12,216 nt of DNA from an uncultured Bacteroidales bacterium (GTDB taxonomy: Bacteria > Bacteroidota > Bacteroidia > Bacteroidales > UBA4417), in contig CALCJE010000066.1 of the NCBI GenBank assembly GCA_937965665.1, forward strand, positions 1 to 12,216, read 5' to 3'. Below the pieces are notes generated by a model. That model saw only the letters and a program-made list of their open reading frames with translations. It had not been told where the DNA came from and did not search any database. The translations under genes and the position numbers were made by a program. Positions 1-7,967 of the stretch are shown in pieces; the stretch's first letter is position 1; the number at the start of each line of letters is the position of its first letter.

Positions 1-3000
1 CCCCAGTCGGTGGTATCAACATCGGTAACCAGTTCGGAGGTGGGCAGACCGTTTTCGTACGATTTACGCCCGTCGCGCAAAATATCTTCCGAGATATCGC
101 CCAGGTTAAAATACAGTTCACCCCCTTTTTGGCCAAGCGGTGTCGACGATTCGGTAAACGGGTCCATCAGCCAGAATGTAATGTACTCCACGTTGGAAGC
201 ATCAAAATCGGACGTTTCGAGTTTACGCATAATCCCACCCCAACGGGTATAAGGATCTCTAAGTTTCCCGCTTTCATCCAGAAGCCCGCGGGCAAACTGG
301 GGTTTATCGCCCACATCGTAGTTGTAAGGGCCACGTTCATCAGGAAAATATGAAACGTTGAACATATTGATATTCAACGGCTGGTTGTACTGGTTTTCCT
401 TATTCGGAAACAACTCATTTTCGTAAACCACGCGGGTTGAATTTCGCGAAAGCTCATCAGCAGTAACGTTTCCGGGTTTACGGGAATTTGATTTATCATA
501 GAACACCGTCGGATCGATGGTATACCACGACATCATAGCCCTGTTGTAACCATAGGCCAGGTGGGTACCCGGGGCTGCTTCGGGGAACATATCGCGCGTA
601 GTTTGCCCCTGGGGAGTGCTGGCTATTGACCACGAGGCAATGTTGGTAAGCGAAATGGTCGATTTTGCTCCTTCGAAATCATCGATATATGAAGTTCCGG
701 CTTTGCCAACCGCTTTGGAGTGCCCAGGGATAAACTGGGCAAATTCCGCATCCAGCCTGAGTTTCGATGGGGTTTTGGTACTGTAAAACGGGAGCTTGTC
801 GACCAGCTTGGTTATGAAATCAGCATCTTTCTGGTAGTTAATGCTTGCACCCCAGATGGTATTCGAAATAGGTTCATCGCCATAGTTGGTTTTCTGGGTA
901 ATCGGCCTTTCGTAAAGGTTCAGAATGGTACCGCCAAGCAGCAGGTCCTTGTTTACTTTATAATCGACATGGGCACCCAGCAAGGTTTGACTGAAAACAT
1001 TGAACATGGAGTTATTTTCAGTCTGAATATTGATTGGCGTTCCTGAATTCAGCACACCTTCATTTATAATTTTTACACGACCCAGGGTATAGTCAACGGT
1101 ATAATCCACATTTTCGACCAGTTGCACACCACCGGCCATTACTTTTACCGAGCCCTGGGGCACATTAAGGGCATTGAGCGAAATTTCGGATCCTGATTCC
1201 GATTTATACTGCCCTTCCATGATGTATTTGTTCTTGTCGGGGTACTGCTGAGCGCCGGTTTTGGTCATGGAGTACAACGAATCGTAGCAATACTTATCGG
1301 CAAGGGCTTTATCGTTGATTTTGCTGCGCAGGTAACTGCCGAAAGGTTCGAGAACGGTGTAGAAAATCCTTCCGTTCGACGACTGAATGGTACCACCGTT
1401 GCGGGCTGCATTATCCACAAAGTCGAAAACCCCGTCTTTGGCAGGGTTAAGCTGTGGATCGAGTTTATCGAAACCGAATACTTCGATGAGGGGAACGCCT
1501 TTAAGGCCCGTAAGCCTGTCGTCAGTAAAAAAGCCTGTAGGCACGGCATTACTGTTACCGGTGTAAAGGATATTGAGGAAAAAATCTTCTTTATTTACAT
1601 TGTATGCCCCCAGGTTGTAAACGTTTTTCATCATCAGGTTCCAGAGGGGGATTCGGGTGTTGACGGCTGTACTTTTCAGCAGTTTAACAAAAAGGCAGCT
1701 CTTGGTTGGTACGCCCTGGTCGGAGAATTCACCCACCTGGTATGTTTTATTGGATGGATCGCCGATAATGGTATACTGATAAGCAACGGCCAGGGTTTGA
1801 TCTGGATTTAAGGTAGTATTGAGAGATATGAAGCCAAGCCGGCTGTTGTACATGTACTCGGTGCTGGCAAGCTTGCGAGCACTTTCAATTTTTTCGAAAT
1901 CGACACCGGGTACATAACCTTTTTGCGTGATGAGGTAATCCGAAGCCACGTTTATATTTCGTGCCTGCACAGTATCGAGCTGGGTGAGCAGGTCGTTGGC
2001 CCCGTTATCCGGGTTAGGTTGCTGCGACAGCGGTTTTACTGTAGGGTTGTAAGGCCTGGTTTCGCCTACATCCTGAAAAGCGACCAGATTGCGGTTTTCG
2101 GTAATTGCAGCGCCAATGTTTGTTACCCAAACTTCAATTTTTGTAATATTGATATTGGAAGTAATAACCGGCAGGGTGGCTACTGCACCTTCGTACTGCC
2201 CGCGAAAATACTGGCCTATAAAAAAGTGCCTGTTTTCTTCATAATCCAGCGCCCGGGTCGAAAATTTCTGGGTTTGAGCTCCGCCCTGAACTGTAATATT
2301 CTGAACCTGGCTCTGCTGTTGCGAGAAAACCCCGGTAACGGTTGCTTTACCAAACTGCAGTTGTGTTTTTAAACCGAACAAACTCTGGCTTCCGGTGATC
2401 AGCGAACTGTTGATAGGCATGCTGATGTTACCGGCTTCGATCAGTTTTATAATTTCGTCTTCCTTGCCTTCGTATTTAAGTTTCAGCTTATTCTCGAAAT
2501 CGAAAGTTGCCTCGGTATTGTAATTTGTGTTGAATTCAATTTTATCCCCGATTTTAGCCTGCACACTCATCTGGATTTTCATCCCGAAATCGAAATTGGT
2601 GGTACGCCGCAGGCTTTGGCTGATGAACGGGTCATCGCGGCGGTTCGACAGAACGCCGAAGGTAAGCTCAGTACTTCCCTGTGGCCTGATATCGATGGTA
2701 TTACCGCCAAAAACGCGATCGAAAAATTCGCCGCCAACCCGCAACTGAGGTATGATGCCTAGCCTGGTGGCTGCTGATGCACTGTTGGCGCGTTCCTGCC
2801 AGTAGTTGTCGAGTGCCTGGCGGGTATCCCACTTGCGGTATTCGTCGAAGGTAAATGAGGCCGGGTTGCGGTAATCGAAAGTCCCGACTTTCCGGGTAAT
2901 GGTATATTCTTTACTGGCAGGATCGTAAATAACATCCTGCTTTATGTTCGAAGGGTCATTGAGGTATAGTCCCCCGGCAGGTTTAATATCGTAGGGGTTC

Positions 3001-3182
3001 TGGCTTTCAGGAATCGGGAAACGAAGCGTAGTATCTTTAGCAGTTGTGTCAGGAAGTGCCAGGAAGTGACCGGATTGTTGTTTGCCAGCTGATACCCCAA
3101 GCGAATCGCTCACACCCCAGAACAGGGTAGCAAGCAAAGTAAAGAAAGAGAGCCTGAACAGGTATTTGGTATAGCGCTTCAA
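1..3182 (-). CDS. sprA: SprA, T9SS outer-membrane translocon (N-terminal part, 3' end outside window)
   Basis: The minus strand reads open without a stop from the ruvA stop codon to the left edge, giving about 1060 codons from the chosen start. SprA (also Sov) is a very large outer-membrane beta-barrel, about 2400 residues in Flavobacterium johnsoniae. It forms the T9SS export channel and is needed for gliding, so a little under half is visible here. I recognise it from its beta-rich, Asn/Tyr/Thr-rich sequence, an SprA-type motif YITFWLMDPF near residue 1000, and its position after ruvA. The start is inferred. No ATG lies in this frame between the ruvA stop and an internal Met near 2589. TTG at 3180-3182 gives MKRYTKYLFRLSFFTLLATL, a convincing signal peptide (basic n-region, then hydrophobic core). 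The gap to ruvA is 90 bp and no promoter is evident there, so co-transcription is likely. The family call is firm; the exact start is not. Confidence 0.93.
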   Translation of the reverse strand, partial: MKRYTKYLFRLSFFTLLATLFWGVSDSLGVSAGKQQSGHFLALPDTTAKDTTLRFPIPESQNPYDIKPAGGLYLNDPSNIKQDVIYDPASKEYTITRKVGTFDYRNPASFTFDEYRKWDTRQALDNYWQERANSASAATRLGIIPQLRVGGEFFDRVFGGNTIDIRPQGSTELTFGVLSNRRDDPFISQSLRRTTNFDFGMKIQMSVQAKIGDKIEFNTNYNTEATFDFENKLKLKYEGKEDEIIKLIEAGNISMPINSSLITGSQSLFGLKTQLQFGKATVTGVFSQQQSQVQNITVQGGAQTQKFSTRALDYEENRHFFIGQYFRGQYEGAVATLPVITSNINITKIEVWVTNIGAAITENRNLVAFQDVGETRPYNPTVKPLSQQPNPDNGANDLLTQLDTVQARNINVASDYLITQKGYVPGVDFEKIESARKLASTEYMYNSRLGFISLNTTLNPDQTLAVAYQYTIIGDPSNKTYQVGEFSDQGVPTKSCLFVKLLKSTAVNTRIPLWNLMMKNVYNLGAYNVNKEDFFLNILYTGNSNAVPTGFFTDDRLTGLKGVPLIEVFGFDKLDPQLNPAKDGVFDFVDNAARNGGTIQSSNGRIFYTVLEPFGSYLRSKINDKALADKYCYDSLYSMTKTGAQQYPDKNKYIMEGQYKSESGSEISLNALNVPQGSVKVMAGGVQLVENVDYTVDYTLGRVKIINEGVLNSGTPINIQTENNSMFNVFSQTLLGAHVDYKVNKDLLLGGTILNLYERPITQKTNYGDEPISNTIWGASINYQKDADFITKLVDKLPFYSTKTPSKLRLDAEFAQFIPGHSKAVGKAGTSYIDDFEGAKSTISLTNIASWSIASTPQGQTTRDMFPEAAPGTHLAYGYNRAMMSWYTIDPTVFYDKSNSRKPGNVTADELSRNSTRVVYENELFPNKENQYNQPLNINMFNVSYFPDERGPYNYDVGDKPQFARGLLDESGKLRDPYTRWGGIMRKLETSDFDASNVEYITFWLMDPFTESSTPLGQKGGELYFNLGDISEDILRDGRKSYENGLPTSELVTDVDTTDW

Positions 3183-3272
3183 ACCGATTGATTCTTTGTC
3201 ATTTAGTGCCGGCCTGCATGGGTCGGCTTCTGGATTTATCCTATTAAATAAAAAATGATGCTGCCGATATCC

Positions 3273-3857
3273 TTAAAGAATTTTCAGCGCATGTTTAATT
3301 AACTGGTCAACCGGAAGAGCACCTCCGTTAGCTTTTATCACCTGGTCAAGTGCTTTCTCGGCAACCGGCCTGTTAAAGCCAAGCATTACTAATGCAGATA
3401 ACGCTTCATGTTTGCCTGTATTGTGCGCCGATATTAAATTTTCGCCTTCCGGCAGGTCCTTCATAATTTTGTCTTTCAGGTCGATGATGATGCGCAGCGC
3501 TGATTTGCCACCAATTCCCTTGATGGACTGCAGCAGTTTCACGTTTTCGCGGGCAATGGCATCGGCCACTTCGGCAGGAGTGAGCGACGAAAGAATGAGC
3601 CTTGCGGTATTGGGGCCTACACCCGAAACAGAAATAAGCTGCTGGAAAACATGCCTTTCGCTGGTATCGGCAAAGCCATAAAGCGTGAGCGCATCTTCGC
3701 GTACAATCAGGTGGGTGTATAACCGGCACGATTCCTTGCCATTAATTTGCGAGTAGGTATTGAGTGAAATGCTGATGGAGTAACCAATGCCCTGGCATGC
3801 CAGTACTGCGGTGGCAGGATTCAATTCAGCTATTTTGCCTTCGATAAAGGAGTACAT
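3273..3857 (-). CDS. ruvA: RuvA, Holliday junction DNA helicase subunit
   Basis: RuvA binds four-way Holliday junctions as a tetramer and loads the RuvB motor for branch migration in recombinational repair. The 194-residue product matches the usual length of about 190-205. It begins MYSFIEGKIAELNP, the N-terminal OB-fold (about residues 1-63). Two helix-hairpin-helix motifs follow: VSGVGPNTARLIL (about 77-90) and SIKGIGGKSALRIIIDLKDK (about 110-130). After an acidic linker, the C-terminal RuvB-contacting three-helix domain includes EALSALVMLGFNRPVAEKAL (about 150-170). The usual Glu of the second motif (KGIGKKTAERI in many homologues) is Leu here, a mild variant. The stop is TAA. The gene is followed by sprA on the same strand and diverges from maeB. 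No Shine-Dalgarno sequence is seen before the ATG, as is normal in Bacteroidota. Confidence 0.97.
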   Translation of the reverse strand: MYSFIEGKIAELNPATAVLACQGIGYSISISLNTYSQINGKESCRLYTHLIVREDALTLYGFADTSERHVFQQLISVSGVGPNTARLILSSLTPAEVADAIARENVKLLQSIKGIGGKSALRIIIDLKDKIMKDLPEGENLISAHNTGKHEALSALVMLGFNRPVAEKALDQVIKANGGALPVDQLIKHALKIL

Positions 3858-3872
3858 TCCGAACGTATTATA

Positions 3873-3890
3873 TAATTAATGAGTTAATTA
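3873..3890. repeat. Inverted repeat upstream of ruvA
   Basis: The arms TAATTAA and TTAATTA are perfect reverse complements separated by TGAG, and end 16 bp before the ruvA ATG. The site could be an operator or a small leader hairpin. The arms are purely A/T, however, so chance occurrence in this AT-rich spacer is quite possible. Confidence 0.3.
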
Positions 3891-3995
3891 CGAATTCATT
3901 GCAAATTCGACCTGATTTTTGCGACAGCGGTTTTGGTTTAAAAAATGCATTGCCGAAAGGTGATTTCAGCAACACATAAAATCGCATAGTTGCTG

Positions 3996-4003
3996 CAAAA
4001 ATA
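3996..4003 (-). promoter_or_regulatory. Possible -7 element for ruvA-sprA
   Basis: Read on the minus strand the bases are TATTTTTG, which fits the Bacteroidota -7 consensus TAnnTTTG. It would give a ruvA leader of roughly 130 nt. No TTTG or TTG occurs at the expected distance upstream for a -33 element, so this is a weak call. Confidence 0.25.
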
Positions 4004-4221
4004 GCGATTTAAGGTTAATAATGAAATTTGTATCAACACGGTTAACTATCTGCAATTTAAATACAAGCGGGGAAGGAATATAAAATTATTTTACTGGGCA
4101 GAATCACTGTCACAAACCGGCTTTCATAAAACCAACTCAGGATTATAGGCCAGGAGCAGCTTTAAATTAATGCTTTAACCTCTGATATGCTGCGGAAATT
4201 CAACTTTTTAATTTAGAAGCG

Positions 4222-4251
4222 TTTCAAATTGCCCGAAAATTTGTATATTTG
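4222..4251 (+). promoter_or_regulatory. Predicted sigma-ABfr-type promoter for maeB
   Basis: TATATTTG at 4244-4251 matches the TAnnTTTG -7 consensus of Bacteroidota primary sigma factors. TTTC at 4222-4225, 18 bp upstream, is a three-of-four match to the -33 TTTG. Transcription would start near 4258 and leave a leader of about 235 nt before the maeB ATG. Confidence 0.45.
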
Positions 4252-4493
4252 AGAGAATTGCAGAAAAAAAAACTCTTCTTTTACTTTTAATTTGTACAGG
4301 AAATAAACGACTGCAACTATTTCGACAAACAAATGGTTACCAGCAGGAAACATCAAAAAACTGTTGCATCCTGGCCCTCAACTGATGAAGTATGCTAACC
4401 TGCTTTAAGGATAACAACATGTAAAGTGGTAAAATCCGGTATCTTCAATCAAAATCAAAATTAAAACCTGACCTCCAAACCATATAAAATCCT

Positions 4494-5465
4494 ATGAAAA
4501 CCCTCATCCAGAAAAATGCCCTGACATACCATGCCGAAGGGCGTCCCGGGAAAATAGAAGTAGTACCTACCAAGCCCCACAGTACTCAGCGTGACCTTTC
4601 GCTGGCCTATTCGCCGGGCGTAGCTGAACCTTGTCTCGAAATTAAAGCCAACCCAGAAGATGTTTATAAATACACGGCCAAAGGAAACCTGGTAGCGGTG
4701 ATTTCGAACGGAACCGCTGTTCTGGGCCTGGGCGATATAGGCCCGGAAGCCGGAAAACCTGTAATGGAAGGCAAAGGATTGCTTTTTAAAATTTTTGCTG
4801 ATATCGATGTGTTTGATATTGAAGTGAATGAAAAGGATATCAGCCGTTTTGTAGATGTTGTAAAAGCCATTTCGCCAACTTTCGGGGGCATAAACCTCGA
4901 AGATATCAAAGCACCCGAATGTTTTGAAATAGAGGAACGCCTGAAAGCCGAACTGGATATACCCATTATGCACGACGATCAGCATGGTACGGCCATTATC
5001 ACCTCTGCGGGACTGCTGAATGCCTTACTGATTAATGGTAAAAAAATTGAGGACGTGAGAATTGTGGTAAGCGGTGCCGGGGCTGCAGCCATTTCGTGTA
5101 CCAGGCTTTACATAAAACTGGGTGCACGCAAGGAAAATATCATCATGCTCGACAGTAAAGGCGTGATAAACTATAAACGCACCGATCTGAATAAATATAA
5201 AAAGGAGTTCGTTACCAATCTTGATATTGATACGCTCGAGCAGGCCATGGATGGCGCTGATATGTTCCTCGGGCTTTCGGTGGCCGGTGCAGTGAAGCCC
5301 GAATACCTGATGAAGATGGCTCCGAATCCCATAGTTTTTGCACTTGCCAACCCGGTACCCGAAATATCATATACCGAAGCCAAAACAGTACGCCCGGATG
5401 TAATTATGGGAACCGGTCGCAGCGATTTCCCCAACCAGGTGAACAATGTACTTGGATTTCCCTAG
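4494..5465 (+). CDS. maeB: Malic enzyme MaeB, N-terminal catalytic part, ended by in-frame TAG
   Basis: This is the catalytic part of an NADP-type malic enzyme of the MaeB class, which oxidatively decarboxylates malate to pyruvate and CO2 in the cytoplasm. It shows the malic domain motif SLAYSPGVAEPCLEI with the catalytic Tyr39. It also has VISNGTAVLGLGDIGPEAGK, the EGKG lysine (Lys94), the metal-binding run LEDIKAPECF and MHDDQHGTA, and a nucleotide-binding VVSGAGAAA in the Rossmann domain. Reading ends at codon 324 (TAG) right after NQVNNVLGFP. Family members continue there with an aromatic residue and then IFRGALDVRA. The same frame does continue after the stop as VFRGALDVRARAINEEMKLA, so this is one gene split by one codon. 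As it stands, translation would give 323 residues. These keep the main catalytic motifs but lose the rest of the malic-enzyme module and the whole C-terminal domain. Confidence 0.93.
   Translation: MKTLIQKNALTYHAEGRPGKIEVVPTKPHSTQRDLSLAYSPGVAEPCLEIKANPEDVYKYTAKGNLVAVISNGTAVLGLGDIGPEAGKPVMEGKGLLFKIFADIDVFDIEVNEKDISRFVDVVKAISPTFGGINLEDIKAPECFEIEERLKAELDIPIMHDDQHGTAIITSAGLLNALLINGKKIEDVRIVVSGAGAAAISCTRLYIKLGARKENIIMLDSKGVINYKRTDLNKYKKEFVTNLDIDTLEQAMDGADMFLGLSVAGAVKPEYLMKMAPNPIVFALANPVPEISYTEAKTVRPDVIMGTGRSDFPNQVNNVLGFP
5463..5465 (+). other. maeB: In-frame amber codon interrupting maeB
   Basis: TAG stands at codon 324 inside a conserved stretch, between GFP and VFRGALDVRA, where the family has Phe or Tyr. 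One base change from TAC (Tyr) explains it, and no base is gained or lost: the downstream half is in the same frame and otherwise intact. It forms the palindrome CCTAGG. Two genes in this window end naturally in TAG (the OmpA-family gene at 7968-7970 and the PorP gene at 10156-10158), so reassignment of TAG to an amino acid is unlikely. A nonsense mutation, strain variation or a base-call error are the remaining readings. Confidence 0.9.
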
Positions 5466-5513
5466 GTATTCAGGGGCGCGCTTGATGTAAGGGCACGTGC
5501 CATCAATGAAGAA

Positions 5514-6785
5514 ATGAAACTGGCTGCCGCCTATGCCCTGGCCGAACTGGCCAAAATGCCGGTTCCCGAAGAGGTAAACATAGCATACAATGCTGGCAAC
5601 CTGAAGTTTGGCAGCGAATATATTATTCCCAAGCCAAACGACCCACGGCTCATACTGTTTGTTGCCACCGCCGTTGCAAAAGCTGCCATGGAAACCGGTG
5701 TTGCCCGCAGGCCTGTAACCGACTGGCCTGCTTACGAAGCTGAACTCACCAAACGCCTCGGGCTTGCCAACCCACTAATAAAACAGATAAAAGCGCGCGC
5801 TCAGTCCAACCCGAAACGCGTGGTATATGCCGAAGCAGAAAACTATAAGGTGCTGAAGGCTGCCGAAATTGTGCTCGACGAAGGCATTGCCATTCCAATT
5901 TTACTGGGCAACAAAACCATTATCAACGAGCTTATTACCAGGTACGACCTCGAGTTACCGGGTGTTGAGATTATTGATCCCAGCAAAAAGGAACAACTCG
6001 AAATGCGCCAGCTATTTGCCGAACAGTACTACCAGAAACGGCAACGCAGGGGTGTAAATGCTCAGCTGGCCATGGATTTTATGAGCCATCGTAATTTCTT
6101 TGCGCCCAGCATGGTCGAAAATGGATACGCCGATGCCATGATTTCGGGCCTCACTACCAATTACCCGGAAACCATAAGGCCCGCGTTGCGTATTATCGGG
6201 AAAGCAAAAAACACCAACCGTATATCGGCCATGTCCATCCTGCTTACCAAGCTTGGCCCCTTCTTTTTTGCTGATACAACGGTTAATATGAACCCCACCA
6301 CCGAAACCCTGGTTGAAATAGCACTTCAGACAGCCGAAGCAGTTCGGGCATTCAATATTGAACCCCGTATCGCCATGCTTTCCTATTCAAATTTTGGTTC
6401 GGTTGAAGGAAACATCCCCATAAAAGTACGCGACGCGGTTGCTATTTTGCATCGCGAGTACCCCAACCTGGTTGTGGATGGAGATATGCAGGCCAACTTT
6501 GCCATTAACAACGATTTGCTGAGCGAGCATTTCCCGTTCAGTAAACTGGTAGGTGCTGCTGCCAACACCCTCATTTTCCCGTATCTCACCGCGGGTAATA
6601 TTGCCTATAAACTGATACAGGAACTTGCCGGCGCCGAAGCCATAGGCCCCATACTGATGGGACTCGATAAATCAATTCATGTGTTACAGATGGGATCGAG
6701 TGTAAATGAGATTGTAAATATGACAGCTATTGCTGTGATTGATGCGCAAAAAAACGAAATACGTTGTCAGCAGGAAAACCAATAA
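5514..6785 (+). CDS. maeB: Malic enzyme MaeB, C-terminal part with phosphotransacetylase-like domain
   Basis: This is the continuation of maeB in the same frame as the upstream part (1020 bp, an exact multiple of three, between the two ATGs). The ATG at 5514 is an internal methionine of NEEMKLAAAYAL, not a natural start. About 100 residues complete the malic-enzyme module, including YIIPKPNDPRL and VAKAAMETGVARRP. The phosphate acetyl/butaryl transferase-like domain then runs from about KRVVYAEAENYKVLKAAEIV to PILMGLDKSIHVLQMGSS and VNEIVNMTAIAVIDAQ. In MaeB enzymes this domain is regulatory and is not a working phosphotransacetylase. The two parts plus the stop codon span 763 residues, the normal length for MaeB. 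The absence of any other damage suggests the interruption is recent or is a sequence error. Expression of this half alone would need reinitiation or readthrough. Confidence 0.9.
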   Translation: MKLAAAYALAELAKMPVPEEVNIAYNAGNLKFGSEYIIPKPNDPRLILFVATAVAKAAMETGVARRPVTDWPAYEAELTKRLGLANPLIKQIKARAQSNPKRVVYAEAENYKVLKAAEIVLDEGIAIPILLGNKTIINELITRYDLELPGVEIIDPSKKEQLEMRQLFAEQYYQKRQRRGVNAQLAMDFMSHRNFFAPSMVENGYADAMISGLTTNYPETIRPALRIIGKAKNTNRISAMSILLTKLGPFFFADTTVNMNPTTETLVEIALQTAEAVRAFNIEPRIAMLSYSNFGSVEGNIPIKVRDAVAILHREYPNLVVDGDMQANFAINNDLLSEHFPFSKLVGAAANTLIFPYLTAGNIAYKLIQELAGAEAIGPILMGLDKSIHVLQMGSSVNEIVNMTAIAVIDAQKNEIRCQQENQ

Positions 6786-6874
6786 AGGATTGTATTTCGA
6801 TAACTTAGGAAGTCATAACGAAATTACTTCGATATTTTCATGGCTGCTAATCGCCAACTAACCCAAATGTTCAT

Positions 6875-6882
6875 TATTTTTG
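6875..6882 (+). promoter_or_regulatory. mdh: Possible -7 element for mdh
   Basis: TATTTTTG fits TAnnTTTG and would place the start of transcription about 35 nt before the mdh ATG. No clear -33 TTTG lies at the right distance. The maeB-mdh gap is only 139 bp and has no obvious terminator, so read-through from maeB is also possible. Confidence 0.35.
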
Positions 6883-6924
6883 TGGGCTTCGAAGCTTTTT
6901 ACAAACTAAGTAAATTATAAACGA

Positions 6925-7869
6925 ATGAAAAAAATAACTGTTATTGGAGCTGGAAATGTAGGCGCTACTGTTGCCAACGTTGTTGCTCATAAGGATCTGG
7001 CCCGCGAGGTTGTACTGGTTGATATTAAGGAAGGCATTGCCGAAGGTAAAGCCCTCGACATCTGGCAGACATCATCCATCAACAATTTTAATACCCATGT
7101 TACCGGTGTTACCAACGACTACCTGAAAACAAAAGGATCGGGTGTGGTGGTAATTACTTCGGGCTTGCCGCGCAAACCAGGTATGAGCCGCGATGATTTA
7201 ATTAAAACCAACGCCCTGATTGTTAAGGATGTAACCGAAAAAGTCATCAAATATTCGCCTGAGGCTATCATCATTATTGTATCGAACCCACTCGATGTAA
7301 TGACTTATTGTGCTTACAAAGCCGCACTTAAAGATGAGCGCAAGGTGTTTGGTATGGCAGGTATTCTGGATACCGGCCGTTACCGCAGCTTTATTGCAGA
7401 AGCGCTCAATATTTCGCCCAAAGATGTACACAGCATGTTGCTTGGCGGACATGGCGACACCATGGTTCCGTTGCCACGATATACTTCGGTTGGCGGTATT
7501 CCGATTACCGAATTACTGAACAAGGATGAAATTGATAAAATTGTTGACCGTACCCGCAAAGGTGGCGGCGAGCTGGTGAACCTGATGGGTACATCGGCCT
7601 GGTATGCTCCCGGCGCTGCTGCCGCACAAATGGTCGAAGCTATTGTTGACGACCAGAAACGCATTTTCCCGGTGTGTACCAAATTGAACGGAGAGTACGG
7701 ACTGAAAGATGTTTTTCTTGGTGTTCCGGTTCGTTTAGGGTCGAATGGCGTTGAGGAAGTGATTGAACTGAAACTTGATAAAGGAGAGAAAAAGCTCCTC
7801 GAAGAATCAGCTGCATCCGTAAAAGGAATGATGGACGCCCTCGACAATATGCATATTTTTGAAGAATAA
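6925..7869 (+). CDS. mdh: Malate dehydrogenase (LDH-like MDH family)
   Basis: This enzyme interconverts malate and oxaloacetate with NAD in the cytoplasm (TCA cycle). The 314-residue product has the usual length. The N-terminal Rossmann fold carries VIGAGNVGATVA (glycines 8, 10 and 13), and Asp33 ends the second strand, which favours NAD over NADP. The substrate loop GLPRKPGMSRDDL has Arg83 and Arg89. Arg rather than Gln at the specificity position marks a malate, not a lactate, dehydrogenase. Then come SNPLDVMTY (Asn121), LDTGRYR with substrate-binding Arg152, and GGHGDTMVP with the catalytic His176. No key residue is missing. It lies downstream of maeB on the same strand, grouping two malate enzymes, and is followed by a strong terminator. 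Confidence 0.97.
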   Translation: MKKITVIGAGNVGATVANVVAHKDLAREVVLVDIKEGIAEGKALDIWQTSSINNFNTHVTGVTNDYLKTKGSGVVVITSGLPRKPGMSRDDLIKTNALIVKDVTEKVIKYSPEAIIIIVSNPLDVMTYCAYKAALKDERKVFGMAGILDTGRYRSFIAEALNISPKDVHSMLLGGHGDTMVPLPRYTSVGGIPITELLNKDEIDKIVDRTRKGGGELVNLMGTSAWYAPGAAAAQMVEAIVDDQKRIFPVCTKLNGEYGLKDVFLGVPVRLGSNGVEEVIELKLDKGEKKLLEESAASVKGMMDALDNMHIFEE

Positions 7870-7887
7870 CAACCGTTTAACTTCAAC

Positions 7888-7925
7888 AAAAAAACACCTT
7901 TCATTATCCGAAAGGTGTTTTTTTT
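7888..7925. terminator. Bidirectional intrinsic terminator between mdh and the OmpA-family gene
   Basis: ACACCTTTC (7894-7902) pairs perfectly with GAAAGGTGT (7910-7918) around a 7-nt loop (ATTATCC). The stem is extended by flanking A and T runs at 7888-7893 and 7919-7925. The T-tract on each strand makes it able to end both mdh (18 bp after its stop) and the convergent leftward cluster (42 bp after the OmpA-family stop). Confidence 0.9.
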
Positions 7926-7967
7926 GGTACAACCGGCAGCCCAGCCAGGTATAAAATTTTATGTCAG

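Larger units (their letters stand above)
3858..4493. other. Divergent intergenic region between ruvA and maeB
   Basis: This 636-bp AT-rich stretch holds no convincing gene. It should contain the outward promoters for ruvA-sprA (left) and maeB (right). The candidates are a TAnnTTTG element at 4244-4251 for maeB and its mirror at 3996-4003 for ruvA. A 7-bp perfect inverted repeat (TAATTAA, TGAG spacer, TTAATTA) lies at 3873-3890, just upstream of the ruvA start. The predicted maeB leader is long, about 235 nt. It contains one 21-codon ORF (4333-4398, plus) that has no recognisable features. Confidence 0.6.

Noticed and set aside
10..2748. Several plus-strand ORFs of 70-150 codons over the left third of the window
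   Set aside because: They lie antisense to the continuous sprA frame, have no family resemblance, and look like shadows of its codon pattern.
4333..4398. A 21-codon ORF in the maeB leader as a leader peptide
   Set aside because: It has no run of regulatory codons, no terminator or antiterminator pair and no recognisable sequence; it is short enough to be chance.
4461..4985. A 174-codon minus-strand ORF antisense to maeB
   Set aside because: It is fully overlapped by strongly conserved malic-enzyme coding sequence and its product is low-complexity aromatic sequence unlike any family I know.
5463..5465. TAG reassigned to an amino acid in this organism
   Set aside because: The OmpA-family and PorP genes here end in TAG exactly at the expected C terminus, so TAG works as a stop.
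5514..6785. The C-terminal maeB half as a separate phosphotransacetylase gene
   Set aside because: Its ATG is internal to a conserved malic-enzyme segment and is in frame with the upstream half; the first ~100 residues still belong to the malic enzyme module.
6786..6924. A terminator between maeB and mdh
   Set aside because: Only a 4-bp CGAA/TTCG pairing is visible, with no stable stem and no T-tract.
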